The position numbers and the translations under genes were made by a program. From assembly GCA_000381605.1 (NCBI GenBank), contig KB906755.1, positions 1 to 64,000 on the forward strand: DNA of 64,000 bases. The letters run 5' to 3'. A model generated the notes under the pieces. It searched no databases. It worked only from the letters and a program-made list of their open reading frames with translations, and had not been told where the DNA came from. Of the stretch, positions 17,989 to 26,706 are shown one piece after another. Origin of the DNA: Acidobacteriaceae bacterium KBS 89. GTDB taxonomy: Bacteria > Acidobacteriota > Terriglobia > Terriglobales > Acidobacteriaceae. Every line of letters begins with the position of its first letter. The first letter of the stretch is position 1.

Positions 17989-19497
17989 TTATGCAGTTGT
18001 CGTCGCTTTCCGTTCCGGAATTGCGGCTTGTAGCTTTTGCAGACGGTTCCACAACTCTTGTTGCACAGCGTGGTTCTGAGGCCGGCCATAGAGATTCTGC
18101 GTTTCGCCAGGATCATTCGTAAGATCATATAATTCGAATTCCTGCGGTTCCATTATGTAATGGATCAATTTGTACTGCTCGGTGCGTACACCGCGATGCG
18201 GACGCACCGCCTCGGGATTAGGCCACTCGAAATATTCGTAGTACCACTCTTTGCGAAAAGACGGATCGGCAGCCTTCGCCAGAGGAATGACGCTCTTTCC
18301 CTGCATGTGCTCAGGGATCGGCAGACCCGCGAGATCGAGGAATGTTGGCGCAAGATCGGTATCGAGAACCATCTCATCGCGAACCGTTCCGGCTGGAATC
18401 CGCTTTGGGTAGCGAATCATCAGAGGCACACGAATCGACGGTTCATGCATCAGCCTCTTGTCGAAGAGCCGCCATTCGCCCAGAAAATATCCGTGGTCGG
18501 AACCTTGCACAATGGCAGTATCGTCCAGAATGCTCTTCTTTTCGAGATAGTTGAAGATACGGCCGATATTCTCATCTACAGCAACCAGGCCAGCGTAATA
18601 GTCTTTCACCACTCCTTCCAGTGACCCGCAGGCTACGTGTGTTGGCGTGGTGCCAATCTTGTTTTCCGCAGCCACAAAACTGCTCGGTTTTCCGGGATAA
18701 CCCTTCAGATCATCGTCAAAAGTTGCGGGCTTCGGAATCACGGTCTCGCGATAGAGATCGAAATGACGTCGCGCCCGGAAGAACGGCTCATGGGGTGCAA
18801 CGAACCAGACCAGCAGGCAGAAAGGTTTTTCGCCGCGATCTTCTTCGAGCCATGCCAGGGCGCGGTCCACAGTCAGATCATCGGGGTACACATTGTGATA
18901 TTGCTTCTCGAGGCCAACCTTGCCCTTTCGGCCTTCCTTGAAGAATGGGTTAACGTAGTTATTCCCTGGATCGTTGTGGCCAAAGTAATAATCCCAATAT
19001 CGGTCTTCAACACCATTGCTGATGTGTACCTTTCCCAGAATGGCGACCTCGTAGCCAGCTTCGTGGAGAAGATCGGTGAAGATTGGAATATCGGCGGGCA
19101 AAGGAGTGTTCAGGTGCTCGTTGGACAAGGCTCCGGTGGAACGGGAGTACATTCCCGTAAGAGTCGTCGCGCGCGCTGGCGCGCAGAGGGCGTTTGTGCA
19201 GAAGGCGTTGCGGAAGCGGATGCCTTCGTGTCCAATCCGGTCATGATTGGGAGTCTTCAAGATTGGGTTGCCAGCGATTGAGAGCGCATCGGCACGCTGT
19301 CCTTCGCCGAAGAAGAAGACCAGATTGGGACGTTTTTGTTTTGTGTCCACTGATGCAGTACTCTGGCTCATCTTCGGCGCCAGCATTGTCCCGGCCAGTG
19401 CGAGCGAGCCTTGCAGGAAGCCACGCCTCGTCGCCTCCCTGTTAACCTGTTCCGCGGGTCGATCGTTCTGCTGATAGAACTCGTCCTCATGCGACAT
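17989..19497 (-). CDS. Tat-exported sulfatase (Cys-type)
   Basis: A 502-residue arylsulfatase-family hydrolase. Residues 23-36 hold a Tat signal (TRRGFLQGSLALAG), so it is exported folded. The sulfatase signature CAPAR is at 105-109; Cys105 would be converted to formylglycine. Other family motifs are TPNHDRIGHEGIRF, LGKVHI, PHEPFF, SDHGYFLGEWRLFDK and YDLTNDPGETQNL. The first metal-binding motif, normally two adjacent Asp, reads Gly64-Glu65 (FFFGEGQRAD), which is unusual. The substrate cannot be told; choline-sulfate, glycan and other sulfatases share these features. No anaerobic maturase gene is nearby. The ATG at 19497 has AGGA close upstream. Confidence 0.9.
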   Translation of the reverse strand: MSHEDEFYQQNDRPAEQVNREATRRGFLQGSLALAGTMLAPKMSQSTASVDTKQKRPNLVFFFGEGQRADALSIAGNPILKTPNHDRIGHEGIRFRNAFCTNALCAPARATTLTGMYSRSTGALSNEHLNTPLPADIPIFTDLLHEAGYEVAILGKVHISNGVEDRYWDYYFGHNDPGNNYVNPFFKEGRKGKVGLEKQYHNVYPDDLTVDRALAWLEEDRGEKPFCLLVWFVAPHEPFFRARRHFDLYRETVIPKPATFDDDLKGYPGKPSSFVAAENKIGTTPTHVACGSLEGVVKDYYAGLVAVDENIGRIFNYLEKKSILDDTAIVQGSDHGYFLGEWRLFDKRLMHEPSIRVPLMIRYPKRIPAGTVRDEMVLDTDLAPTFLDLAGLPIPEHMQGKSVIPLAKAADPSFRKEWYYEYFEWPNPEAVRPHRGVRTEQYKLIHYIMEPQEFELYDLTNDPGETQNLYGRPQNHAVQQELWNRLQKLQAAIPERKATTTA

Positions 19498-19745
19498 TCC
19501 TAGTCTCCTCGATGCACCGTGAAGGCCTCAGTTTACTTCGGTCAGAAGGAATATCTCAGTTGTTTCTCTTACCGAGAACGGCAGGGAGCACAAAGTCGAG
19601 CGCTGTCAGCAGCCGCCAGAGGGATCTATGGGCTGTCCTGCCGCTTGGCAACAAATCGTCTTCGAGATTTCGAGCTGTACCTAGGAGCGTTCCCGCGTTG
19701 GTGTAACAGCTTTCCAGAGGGCACCGCGAATGCTAATCTGACCGC

Positions 19746-20834
19746 GTGAATCGACCACTCTCTGCAATCGACGACATCCAGTGGGAGCACCTGCGATACC
19801 GGGGCGCGCCCATCAGAGACCACGTTCTCTTAGATCCTGGCGACCCCACCGGCCCGCAACTCAAAGATCGGGTTTGGCAATCCTTCAAAGAACGTTGCGC
19901 CGCTGACGGTAACGTCCTCCCCCAACTCATCGCCCACCTTGAGCCCCAAGACGACCCCGGCATGTTCCACCGGCGTGGCCCGCGGAAGCGCAAAGGGGAT
20001 GACCCATTTGGCGATTTATTGCCCCATCAACGAATCGAAGCGGAAGCGAAATTCAAGCGGTTCTGCGAAAAATGGGATGGGAATCTCCCCTCCTGGCGAC
20101 GTGCCATCTTGATCGGAGTTGCTCGCCGGTTGACCCTTCGCCCAGTCAACTCGGAGTGGGGAAAGCGGATGCGCCGCATCAAGGGTGGCGTAAATTGTCA
20201 GCGAAAGTACAGGCAAGTGGGAGGACATCCCCTCATGGAGTTCAATCGCGCTATGGCGAAACGGCGAATTGTGATTTTGGACACAGAAATGGACGATAAG
20301 CACGGGTCGGAACGTTCACCGAGCCCTCTCCAGGCGGCCCGGAAGCGCCTTGGCCTCACGTCAGAGCAACTGCGAGGAGTGAATAGGGTCGCTCGCATCG
20401 TGGAGTCCGTCCCGGGTGGAATGGAAGCAGTCATCGACGGCCTCCGGTGGTCACTCGAGCCTGATGCGCATACATTTCTTCAAAAGTACGACTCAATTCC
20501 CGCGGCCGACCTCCAATGGCTCTCCATCGACGAAATCTGCGTGGCAGCCGGCCTTGACCCACAGCGCCTCTTCAGACTGGCCGTGGAAGAGGCAATCGAC
20601 GTTTCGTTAGCGGGTACGAAGCTCCTCATTGCAAGCAGCTTGATCGGGGTAACTAAGGTGATGGTCAAAAATGCGCTCGCCCCCAAAGGATTCCGCGATC
20701 GGCGCATGTTCTTGGAGGGTGTCGGATTTCTGCCGCCCAAAGGAACACGAAGCCCTAAGCCACCCCGGAATGAGGGCCGAACCCTCGTTAAGGTGCCAGC
20801 GTCATCCGGCGGCGCTCGCCACAAGACGGGTTAG
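19746..20834 (+). CDS. Hypothetical protein at the left part of the tRNA-Lys element
   Basis: A 362-residue, Arg/Lys-rich soluble protein read from a GTG at 19746, with no strong ribosome site. The first half is basic (CEKWDGNLPSWRRAILIGVARR, RMRRIKGG); the second half is helical with a possible HTH-like stretch (QWLSIDEICVAAGLDPQRLFRLAVEEAI). I do not recognise a family. It is the first gene that could belong to the element and converges on the P-loop gene across the repeat region. A DNA-binding role fits the composition but is a guess. Confidence 0.6.
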   Translation: MNRPLSAIDDIQWEHLRYRGAPIRDHVLLDPGDPTGPQLKDRVWQSFKERCAADGNVLPQLIAHLEPQDDPGMFHRRGPRKRKGDDPFGDLLPHQRIEAEAKFKRFCEKWDGNLPSWRRAILIGVARRLTLRPVNSEWGKRMRRIKGGVNCQRKYRQVGGHPLMEFNRAMAKRRIVILDTEMDDKHGSERSPSPLQAARKRLGLTSEQLRGVNRVARIVESVPGGMEAVIDGLRWSLEPDAHTFLQKYDSIPAADLQWLSIDEICVAAGLDPQRLFRLAVEEAIDVSLAGTKLLIASSLIGVTKVMVKNALAPKGFRDRRMFLEGVGFLPPKGTRSPKPPRNEGRTLVKVPASSGGARHKTG

Positions 20835-21015
20835 AGGCGATCTGTGAATCAGGTTTGTTGCTTCCCAGGCTTGATCGCCGTACGGCCTATTGAGTTTGTT
20901 GCGTTTCGCCGCTGGCCAGCATAGGACACTCGTTCGCGAACCGAATGTGAGCTCGAGTGCATTATTCGAAAAGCTTTTGACCTGAGGTACTTTTCGTACC
21001 CACATCACCGGTTGA

Positions 21016-21180
21016 TCTACCGTAAAATTTTTCAAGGTTTGGGAAAGAAACCATCCGTCACCGGATGGGTGGATCGGGTGGAGAAGGTAGATACTCTCTC
21101 GTATAAGACCCTAGTATTTTCTCTTCTTGGTTCTATCTATCCATATAGATAAAGGTCTACCAAATCTACCTTCTCTACCC
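21016..21180. repeat. Mirrored 9-bp repeat arrays with long inverted repeat
   Basis: In an AT-rich gap between two convergent genes, GGTGGA/GGTGGA/GGTAGA occur at exact 9-bp steps (21068, 21077, 21086). The reverse-oriented TCTACC occurs three times at 9-bp steps (21156, 21165, 21174), and once more at 21016. The 17-bp arms 21076-21092 and 21164-21180 are inverted copies with one mismatch. A perfect 7-bp palindrome with a 4-base loop lies at 21051-21068. The pattern resembles iterons or binding arrays of an origin or partition site. Confidence 0.65.
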
Positions 21181-21254
21181 GCGATGAACTTCGATGGGTG
21201 ACCGATGTTTTATTATTCGCTCGTAACACCGGTAAGAACGTCGTGCGCGACCAG

Positions 21255-22343
21255 TTAGGGTAGGTTCAACAATTTAGCCTTCAGATCTTCGACAGCTTCA
21301 TCCGTGTAATCGCATTCCTTGCAAGCCTTGAGCAGAGCTGCGGGCGTTGGAACGATTACGGTTACTCCATGTGAAGTTTTGGTGCTGAATCCGAGTTCTC
21401 TGGCGATCGTGCCCACCTGGCGTGGATGCAGTACGAATCGATGATTCTTCCACACAGAGTCGGTGATCGAGCTGAATTTGATGTTTGCGAAATCTGCGCG
21501 ACCCTCAGAAAAAACAGATTCAACGATCGCGCGGAGGACTAGCCCATCTGGTTCAGACGATTGCGCCTCCTTCAGTTCATAGGTTTCCTGCACAAGAAGG
21601 GGAAGTATCCGTTCACCGAAGCCACGATCACCGCATAGGTTCGCCGTTGCGAGAAGAGGCATATATGTGCAAAATACCCGCGCGGCCACATTTTGGGGTT
21701 GTTCCGTTTCAGGCAATCGGAAGGTGAAATCGGTCAGCCGCTTCGAAATTTCCAAAATCCCAGGATCTGCCGCAACAAATTCACCGTACCGGCGCGAGTG
21801 ATCAGCTCGGAATCGTACGAACACGGTTCTGCCATCTAACGCTGCATCATTGAATGGGATTCGTCTATGTAATACGCTGGCGCCAAAATAAGTTCTCTCT
21901 GATGTTTTCCAAACTTTGTCTGTTCCTTGCTCCTTGAGGGCGGAACGGGCGCTGTCTCTTTGATAGCGATCCGAAAGCAACCGCTCGAATGTCGAGTCAT
22001 TGTCTTTCCACGCCTGATCGGCCTCCTCAATGATCGCGGTGCCTTCATGGCATCGAGCAAATTCGTCCCTAATTGCTGGCAGGGTCATGTTTCGCAAACT
22101 CAACGACTGCGGTTTATAGCTGAATGTCTTTATGATTCTGAGAGTCTGGCTTTTGCCGGTCCCCATTTTCCCGGACAGGCTAAGAAGTGGAAACGTGCCC
22201 AGGTACGGAAGCGAGTGAGTGGCTAGAGTCCAGTAAGTAACCAAATTCTTGCTCATGGCACCGAGACCGGTCGAACTGGAGAGGGCAAGCTCCATTGCTT
22301 CTGCAGCCTTCGAGAGTGTTTCTCGAATCTCACTTTCGCTCAC
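21255..22343 (-). CDS. P-loop NTPase (primase/helicase-associated type) of the element
   Basis: A 362-residue protein with a Walker A motif (LSGKMGTGKSQTL, about residues 55-67) and a Walker B-like stretch (GTAIIEEADQAW, about 100-112). These are followed by a region resembling the DUF3631/DUF927 group of phage and island helicase-like proteins (RTVFVRFRADHSRRYGEF). The start is a GTG at 22343 with GGGAGG upstream. It follows the excisionase gene on the same strand, and its 3' end faces the repeat arrays. It may act in element replication or copy control; the fold is clear, the job is inferred. Confidence 0.7.
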   Translation of the reverse strand: MSESEIRETLSKAAEAMELALSSSTGLGAMSKNLVTYWTLATHSLPYLGTFPLLSLSGKMGTGKSQTLRIIKTFSYKPQSLSLRNMTLPAIRDEFARCHEGTAIIEEADQAWKDNDSTFERLLSDRYQRDSARSALKEQGTDKVWKTSERTYFGASVLHRRIPFNDAALDGRTVFVRFRADHSRRYGEFVAADPGILEISKRLTDFTFRLPETEQPQNVAARVFCTYMPLLATANLCGDRGFGERILPLLVQETYELKEAQSSEPDGLVLRAIVESVFSEGRADFANIKFSSITDSVWKNHRFVLHPRQVGTIARELGFSTKTSHGVTVIVPTPAALLKACKECDYTDEAVEDLKAKLLNLP

Positions 22344-22470
22344 CTCGCCTCCCTAACGAAACGGTGGATTTTGGTAGGCTCGAAGAGCAAGCAGCCGAAG
22401 ATGGGAGCAGGTTGCAAATACGAACCTTCACCCACAGAGTTTCGCTGAGCCAGCGGAACAGGCCCAATCA

Positions 22471-22674
22471 TTACCGCCTGTCTTCAAGGGCCGGCATCGT
22501 TCCGCGGTCGATGATCCGCTGAATGGTTTCGTCGGAGATACGGACTGATCGCCCAACTTTGATATAGGGAATGCTTCTCCGCCACACCCAACCCCGAAGA
22601 CACTTGACGGACAGACCAAGGCGTTCCGCCGCCTCTGGTAAGCTTCTCAACTTCGTTGCATTTGAAGTCGCCAT
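22471..22674 (-). CDS. Excisionase-family HTH protein
   Basis: A 67-residue DNA-binding protein read from the ATG at 22674. It shows the MerR-like HTH_17/excisionase pattern: LRSLPEAAERLGLSVKCLRGWVWRRSIPYIKVGRSVRISDETIQRII. Such proteins bend DNA at attachment sites and steer the integrase toward excision. It is divergent from the zinc-finger/integrase genes and precedes the P-loop gene on its own strand. Confidence 0.82.
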   Translation of the reverse strand: MATSNATKLRSLPEAAERLGLSVKCLRGWVWRRSIPYIKVGRSVRISDETIQRIIDRGTMPALEDRR

Positions 22675-22703
22675 GTCTATGAAATCCTTTCTGAAACTTC
22701 CTC

Positions 22704-22732
22704 TTGCTTCCATCTGCTATCCACGTTATAAA
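22704..22732 (+). promoter_or_regulatory. Sigma70-like promoter for zinc-finger/integrase genes
   Basis: TTGCTT (22704-22709), a 17-bp spacer and TATAAA (22727-22732) lie just upstream of the zinc-finger gene start at 22755, within the short space to the divergent excisionase gene. Confidence 0.5.
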
Positions 22733-22754
22733 GAAGCAAAGGTTATGGCAAGAC

Positions 22755-23687
22755 ATGAGAAGCGATAACAATAACAAAACCATAACGCACCTTGCGATGC
22801 CGGAACGCCAGATCCCCGTACTAATCGACGCGGGCCCTGGGCGAGCTGAGGGATTCATGCCTTCGATGGCGCGGAGCGGTGAATCTGTGACGCGAGTTCG
22901 GCGTCTGTTGCCGTCATTCGTGAAGGGGCTGGAGAGTCCCCAGCGGCGCAAGGAAATTGCGAAAGAACACGGGCCTATAAACACAGCGGAGTGGCAGCGG
23001 CTACGCGAATTGCTAGCCTTGATAGATCGCCTGAATGCGGGAGACTGGTCGCCTGTAACCACGTCAAACGCGGAAGATGCACTTGAGCACTTGCCCGCGC
23101 TGTTCGACCAATTGAGTCCCGGAGGGTGGTTGATAGATGAGGATGAGCCGGGAACCGGAAAGCTATCCTTCCGGTCGGCCTCTGGCGATTCCCGCTTGAC
23201 AGTCGATATTGGTAAAGTCACCCGTACACCTCTTACAAACCTGCCATCGGCGCGAGAAGCCATCAAGCAAGCGAAGCCGTTAGTAGACCGTGACGGCGAT
23301 AGCGTTAGGATCAGTATCCCGATTCGCGGTACCCACAAGACGGCCGCATTCATTCTCTCGGAAGCGTTCACAGCGGGTTTGAGCAAGACGCGCTTCGTGA
23401 TTTGGTGGGCGGACCTTCCGAAGAAACTTGTGCCGGGTCTGTACTGCCCGGACATTGTGACCGCTCTCTATGCTTCCGTGCTAGCCACACTGGGAACGCC
23501 TGGGGGATTGGGCGTGTGTCAACGATGCGGCGATGACTTCATTCGCTCTCGCGCAAAGCAACTCTATTGCGATCACAAGTGCCAAGTGGCCGCCGCGATG
23601 AAACGTCACCGGGCCAATCTCAAATTGAAGGCTGAGTCCGCATCGAAGGCCCTAACAAAAAGTAAGAAGCGCAAAGGGAGGAAATAG
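22755..23687 (+). CDS. Protein with C-terminal CGNR-like zinc finger, before the integrase
   Basis: A 310-residue protein from the ATG at 22755. Most of it is a helical/beta domain I do not recognise. The C-terminus holds a zinc finger with Cys at about 255, 258, 272 and 276 (C-x2-C-x13-C-x3-C, GVCQRCGDDFIR then LYCDHKC), followed by a basic tail. The finger resembles the CGNR type. It is followed after 2 bp by the integrase gene, so the two are co-translated. A protein of the same plan occurs in the tRNA-Glu island at 46544-47227, which suggests a shared accessory role in integration or regulation; this is inference. Confidence 0.75.
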   Translation: MRSDNNNKTITHLAMPERQIPVLIDAGPGRAEGFMPSMARSGESVTRVRRLLPSFVKGLESPQRRKEIAKEHGPINTAEWQRLRELLALIDRLNAGDWSPVTTSNAEDALEHLPALFDQLSPGGWLIDEDEPGTGKLSFRSASGDSRLTVDIGKVTRTPLTNLPSAREAIKQAKPLVDRDGDSVRISIPIRGTHKTAAFILSEAFTAGLSKTRFVIWWADLPKKLVPGLYCPDIVTALYASVLATLGTPGGLGVCQRCGDDFIRSRAKQLYCDHKCQVAAAMKRHRANLKLKAESASKALTKSKKRKGRK

Positions 23688-23689
23688 CT

Positions 23690-24901
23690 ATGTCGATCTT
23701 TCGCTATAAGGGCAGCAAGGTATGGACGATGGATTTCGTATTCCACGGTCAGCGTATTCGTGAAACCACAAGAATGACTTCCAAGACCCGCGCTAAAGAG
23801 GTCGAAAACAAGCGAAAGAACGCATTGAGAGAGGGCGCGGCTGGAATTCGGAAAGCTGAACGACCAAAGCTCTTTGCATTCGCAGCGAGCGACTGGATTG
23901 AATCGAAAAAGACAACCCTAGCACCGCGGTCCGTCGTAATTGAGAGATATAACCTATCTCACCTTATACCCGCGTTCGGCGCGAAGCTGGTTGTGGACAT
24001 CGAAGCGACCGACATTTCCAAATATCAGAGGGGACGATTGGCACAAGGTGCTTCGCCACGGACCACAAATATCGAAGTCGGAACGCTCAGAGCAATCCTC
24101 AGAGAGCATGGCATTTGGGCGAGACTGCAGAAACAAGTGAAGATGGTACCACCCGGTGAGGAGATCGGGCGTGCCATCTCGGGTGCAGAGGAGAATGCGC
24201 TCCTCGAAGCCTGCGGCAAGTCTCGAAGTCGCTCATTGCTCCCGCTAGTGGTGATGGCCATAGAAACGGGTGCACGATTCAATACGCTCAGAACACTGCA
24301 GTGGGGCAACGTAGACTTCGCCGAGCGGTCCCTGCGTTTTGGCAAGGATAAGACGAAGGCGGGCACAGGCCGCGTTATTCCACTCAACCAGCGCGCAATA
24401 GGCGTTTTAATGTTCTGGGCCAATAGGTTCCCGAACCGCAAACCGTCGGACTACGTGTTTTGCTCGGAACTCTATGGCTTATTTGGCGAAGAGGGCTACC
24501 TTAACGGCAAGTCTGAACCGTACAGCGTTGATACGACCAAACCGATGGGTTCTTGGAAGACGGCGTGGAATACTGCCCGTAAACAAGCCGGTTCGCTCCT
24601 AACCGGCGATCAGGATCAGAAAGAGGCTCTTCCCCTAAACTGCCGCTTCCACGATCTACGACATACAGCAGTATCGCGCATGATCAACGCCGGGGTGCCC
24701 ATCACAAAGGTCGCCAAGTTGGTTGGCTGGCAGCCCTCGACTATGGTTGCGATGGCAGGCCGATATGGGCATCACGGATTGGAAGACTTGCGCAGCGCCG
24801 TAGAGTCCACCAGCCGTACCGAAAGTGACGATTTTGCAACGAGGTCCCCGGTATCTTCCCCGGTATCCGAAGCCGACTCCGATTCAGTCCGGCCTAACTA
24901 A
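23690..24901 (+). CDS. int: Tyrosine recombinase (integrase) of the tRNA-Lys element
   Basis: A 403-residue site-specific recombinase. An N-terminal arm-binding domain (about 1-60) and a core-binding domain (60-165) precede the catalytic domain. Catalytic residues: Arg196 (ETGARFNTL), Lys in DKTKAG (221-225), His321 and Arg324 (HDLRH), Trp347 where many have His (LVGWQPS), and Tyr359 (AGRYGHHG). All are consistent with an active enzyme. Its stop lies 10 bp from the 3' end of tRNA-Lys, so this tRNA is the likely attachment site. Confidence 0.93.
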   Translation: MSIFRYKGSKVWTMDFVFHGQRIRETTRMTSKTRAKEVENKRKNALREGAAGIRKAERPKLFAFAASDWIESKKTTLAPRSVVIERYNLSHLIPAFGAKLVVDIEATDISKYQRGRLAQGASPRTTNIEVGTLRAILREHGIWARLQKQVKMVPPGEEIGRAISGAEENALLEACGKSRSRSLLPLVVMAIETGARFNTLRTLQWGNVDFAERSLRFGKDKTKAGTGRVIPLNQRAIGVLMFWANRFPNRKPSDYVFCSELYGLFGEEGYLNGKSEPYSVDTTKPMGSWKTAWNTARKQAGSLLTGDQDQKEALPLNCRFHDLRHTAVSRMINAGVPITKVAKLVGWQPSTMVAMAGRYGHHGLEDLRSAVESTSRTESDDFATRSPVSSPVSEADSDSVRPN

Positions 24902-24911
24902 TTGAAAGGAA

Positions 24912-24987
24912 TGGTGGACGCGGTAGGGATCGAACCTACGACCAGTCGATTAAGAGTCGAATGCTCTACCAGCTGAGCTACGCGTCC
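24912..24987 (-). tRNA. tRNA-Lys (anticodon CTT)
   Basis: A 76-base tRNA on the minus strand including an encoded CCA. The 7-bp acceptor stem (GGACGCG with CGCGTCC), D-arm AGCTCAGCTGGTAGAGC, anticodon loop with CTT and T-arm GGTTCGATCC all fit. The integrase of the neighbouring element ends next to its 3' end. Confidence 0.96.
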
Positions 24988-25080
24988 TTTGGGTTTTGCT
25001 CCTGGAGAAGGAGGCCGGCGAGAGCCTTTGCGGCAGGTTCAATCAGGCAAGACTGCTATCACTCGACTAGTTAAAGATAA

Positions 25081-25117
25081 CACAGCTTGCAGCGTAAGAG
25101 TGACGCTGCAAGCTGTG
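25081..25117 (-). terminator. Rho-independent terminator after the mqnD-like gene
   Basis: A perfect 15-bp stem (CACAGCTTGCAGCGT with its complement) and 7-base loop lie 24 bp past the stop of the minus-strand gene, followed on that strand by TTATCTTT. Confidence 0.85.
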
Positions 25118-25141
25118 AGTTTGGCGAGAAAACGCGGAGAG

Positions 25142-25996
25142 TCAGCCGACAAAATCGACGTTGGCACGGTGGGGAATGATGCCACGATCGAAGCCCATTT
25201 CGAGGAGCTTGCGAATGGCTTCTCTGCCATCGTCGCCGTAGTTGAGGGTGCGCTCGTTGACGTACATTCCGACGAAGCGGTTGGCGAGGGTGGGGTCGAG
25301 GTCGCGAGCGAACTGCATGGCGTAGGCGAGGGCCTCTTCGCGGTGGTCGAGGGCATGCTGGATGCTGTCGCGGAGGGCGTTGGTGGTGGTGTGCAGGGTT
25401 TCGGTGCCCAGGGAGCGGCGGATGGCGTTGCCGCCGAGGGGGAGGGGAAGGCCGGTCTGTTCGCGCCACCACTGGCCGAGATCGAGGAGTTTGACGAGGC
25501 CATCGTTGGCGTAGGTTAGCTGACCTTCGTGGATGATGAGGCCTGCGTCAAACTCGCCCGCGACGACGGCCGGGATGATCTTGTCGAAAGGGACAACAGC
25601 GGTTTCGATCTCAGGGGCAAAGAGCTTGAGGGTGAGGTAGGCGGTGGTGAGGGTGCCGGGGACGGCGATGCGTGTTTTCTTGATCTGAGGCAGGGTGATC
25701 TTGCGGCTGGAGACAATCGTGGGGCCGTAGCCCTCGCCTACGCTGCCGCCGCACGCCATGAGTGTGTAGTTGTCCTGGAGGTAGGGGTAGGCGTGGAAGG
25801 AGATGGCGGTGACGTCGTAGAAGGCCTCGTTAATCGCGCGGTGATTGAGGGTCTCGATGTCGGTGAGGGTGTGGGTGAACTTGAAGCCCGGGACGCGCAC
25901 CTTGTTGGTGGCGAGGCCGTAGAACATGAAGGCGTCGTCGGAGTCGGGACTGTGGGCGATGCTGATCTCTTGAATGGCAGTGCTTGCGGCGGTCAT
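25142..25996 (-). CDS. mqnD: MqnA/MqnD-family protein, probable 1,4-dihydroxy-6-naphthoate synthase
   Basis: A 284-residue protein of the MqnA/MqnD family, which shares the periplasmic-binding-protein fold but has no signal peptide. Typical motifs: AHSPDSDDAFMFYGL at the start, IETLNHRA, YDVTAISFHAYPYL, MACGGSVGEGYGP, FDAGLIIHEGQLTY, and LPLPLGGNAI. MqnD acts in the futalosine route to menaquinone. MqnA and MqnD are hard to tell apart by eye; the LIIHEGQ(L)TY and LPLGGN motifs favour MqnD. The start is the ATG at 25996. A strong terminator follows. Confidence 0.82.
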   Translation of the reverse strand: MTAASTAIQEISIAHSPDSDDAFMFYGLATNKVRVPGFKFTHTLTDIETLNHRAINEAFYDVTAISFHAYPYLQDNYTLMACGGSVGEGYGPTIVSSRKITLPQIKKTRIAVPGTLTTAYLTLKLFAPEIETAVVPFDKIIPAVVAGEFDAGLIIHEGQLTYANDGLVKLLDLGQWWREQTGLPLPLGGNAIRRSLGTETLHTTTNALRDSIQHALDHREEALAYAMQFARDLDPTLANRFVGMYVNERTLNYGDDGREAIRKLLEMGFDRGIIPHRANVDFVG

Positions 25997-26091
25997 GATG
26001 CGATTGTTCCTTCGAGGTGAAAAGTAGTGAGATGCGCCAAGTTCATGGGCGACCCGGCGCGGATAGGAGATTGATGGCCTTAACTTGCCGG

Positions 26092-26688
26092 CTAGGAGCG
26101 CCGCCAGTGGCGAAGAGTGCTGAAGATGCCTGCGGCGGCGGTAATTTTGACGATTTCGCCGGGGACGAAGGGAGCAATGGCCATAGCCCATGTTGCAGCG
26201 GCGTTGTGATGGTCGTAAAAGGCGAACCAGCCGGCGCCGAGGAGGAAGATTGGAAGGGTGGCAGCGATGGAGGCGACCAGTGCGCTTCGGAAGGGAGTGG
26301 TGAATCTTTGCATGGCGCGTACGATCCAGCCGGCGGTCGCTGCGGCGAGCGGGTAGGAGAACAGATAGCCGCCGTTGGGGCCGAGCAGATGTGCGACGCC
26401 GCCTGCAGCGTATGGGGTGAAGACCGGTAGACCGATGGCGCCTTCGACGAGGTAGAGGACCATTGCGGAGAATCCGGCGACAGGGCCGAGAACCATGCCG
26501 ACGAGGAGCACGGCAAAGTTCTGGAGCGTGAGGGGTACCGGCGTAAACGGAAGTGGGAAGGAGATGTGAGCGCAGAGGGCCACGAACGCTGTCGCGCCAA
26601 CTACGAGCAGAGCTTTGCCGGCTAGGGATTCCTGGAGCGATCCGGTGCGGTGGGTAAGGCCGAGTTGAGAGGGGAGAGCGGATTGCAT
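26092..26688 (-). CDS. bioY: BioY biotin transporter (S component)
   Basis: A 198-residue membrane protein with about six hydrophobic segments and clear BioY motifs: PFTPVPLTLQNFAVLLVG, GAIGLPVFTPYAAGGVAHLLGPNGGYLFSYPLAA and PFVPGEIVKI near the end. BioY binds and imports biotin, alone or with an ECF energising module; no ECF ATPase is nearby. The ATG at 26688 has AAAGGA upstream. No biotin-repressor site was recognised. Confidence 0.93.
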   Translation of the reverse strand: MQSALPSQLGLTHRTGSLQESLAGKALLVVGATAFVALCAHISFPLPFTPVPLTLQNFAVLLVGMVLGPVAGFSAMVLYLVEGAIGLPVFTPYAAGGVAHLLGPNGGYLFSYPLAAATAGWIVRAMQRFTTPFRSALVASIAATLPIFLLGAGWFAFYDHHNAAATWAMAIAPFVPGEIVKITAAAGIFSTLRHWRRS

Positions 26689-26706
26689 AGAGCAGGTCCT
26701 TTCGTA

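Larger units (their letters stand above)
19746..24911. mobile_element. Integrative element next to tRNA-Lys(CTT)
   Basis: Excisionase, P-loop protein, zinc-finger protein and tyrosine recombinase lie together, with the recombinase gene ending 10 bp from the 3' end of tRNA-Lys. This is the usual layout of a tRNA-targeting island, with the right end at or inside the tRNA. I could not find a second copy of the tRNA 3' end, so the left boundary is uncertain. It may lie at the start of the hypothetical gene at 19746 or at the repeat region near 21000. Confidence 0.65.

Noticed and set aside
22484..23455. 323-codon minus-strand frame across the zinc-finger gene
   Set aside because: It overlaps a plus-strand gene with a clear zinc finger and good coupling to int; its own sequence has no recognisable features.
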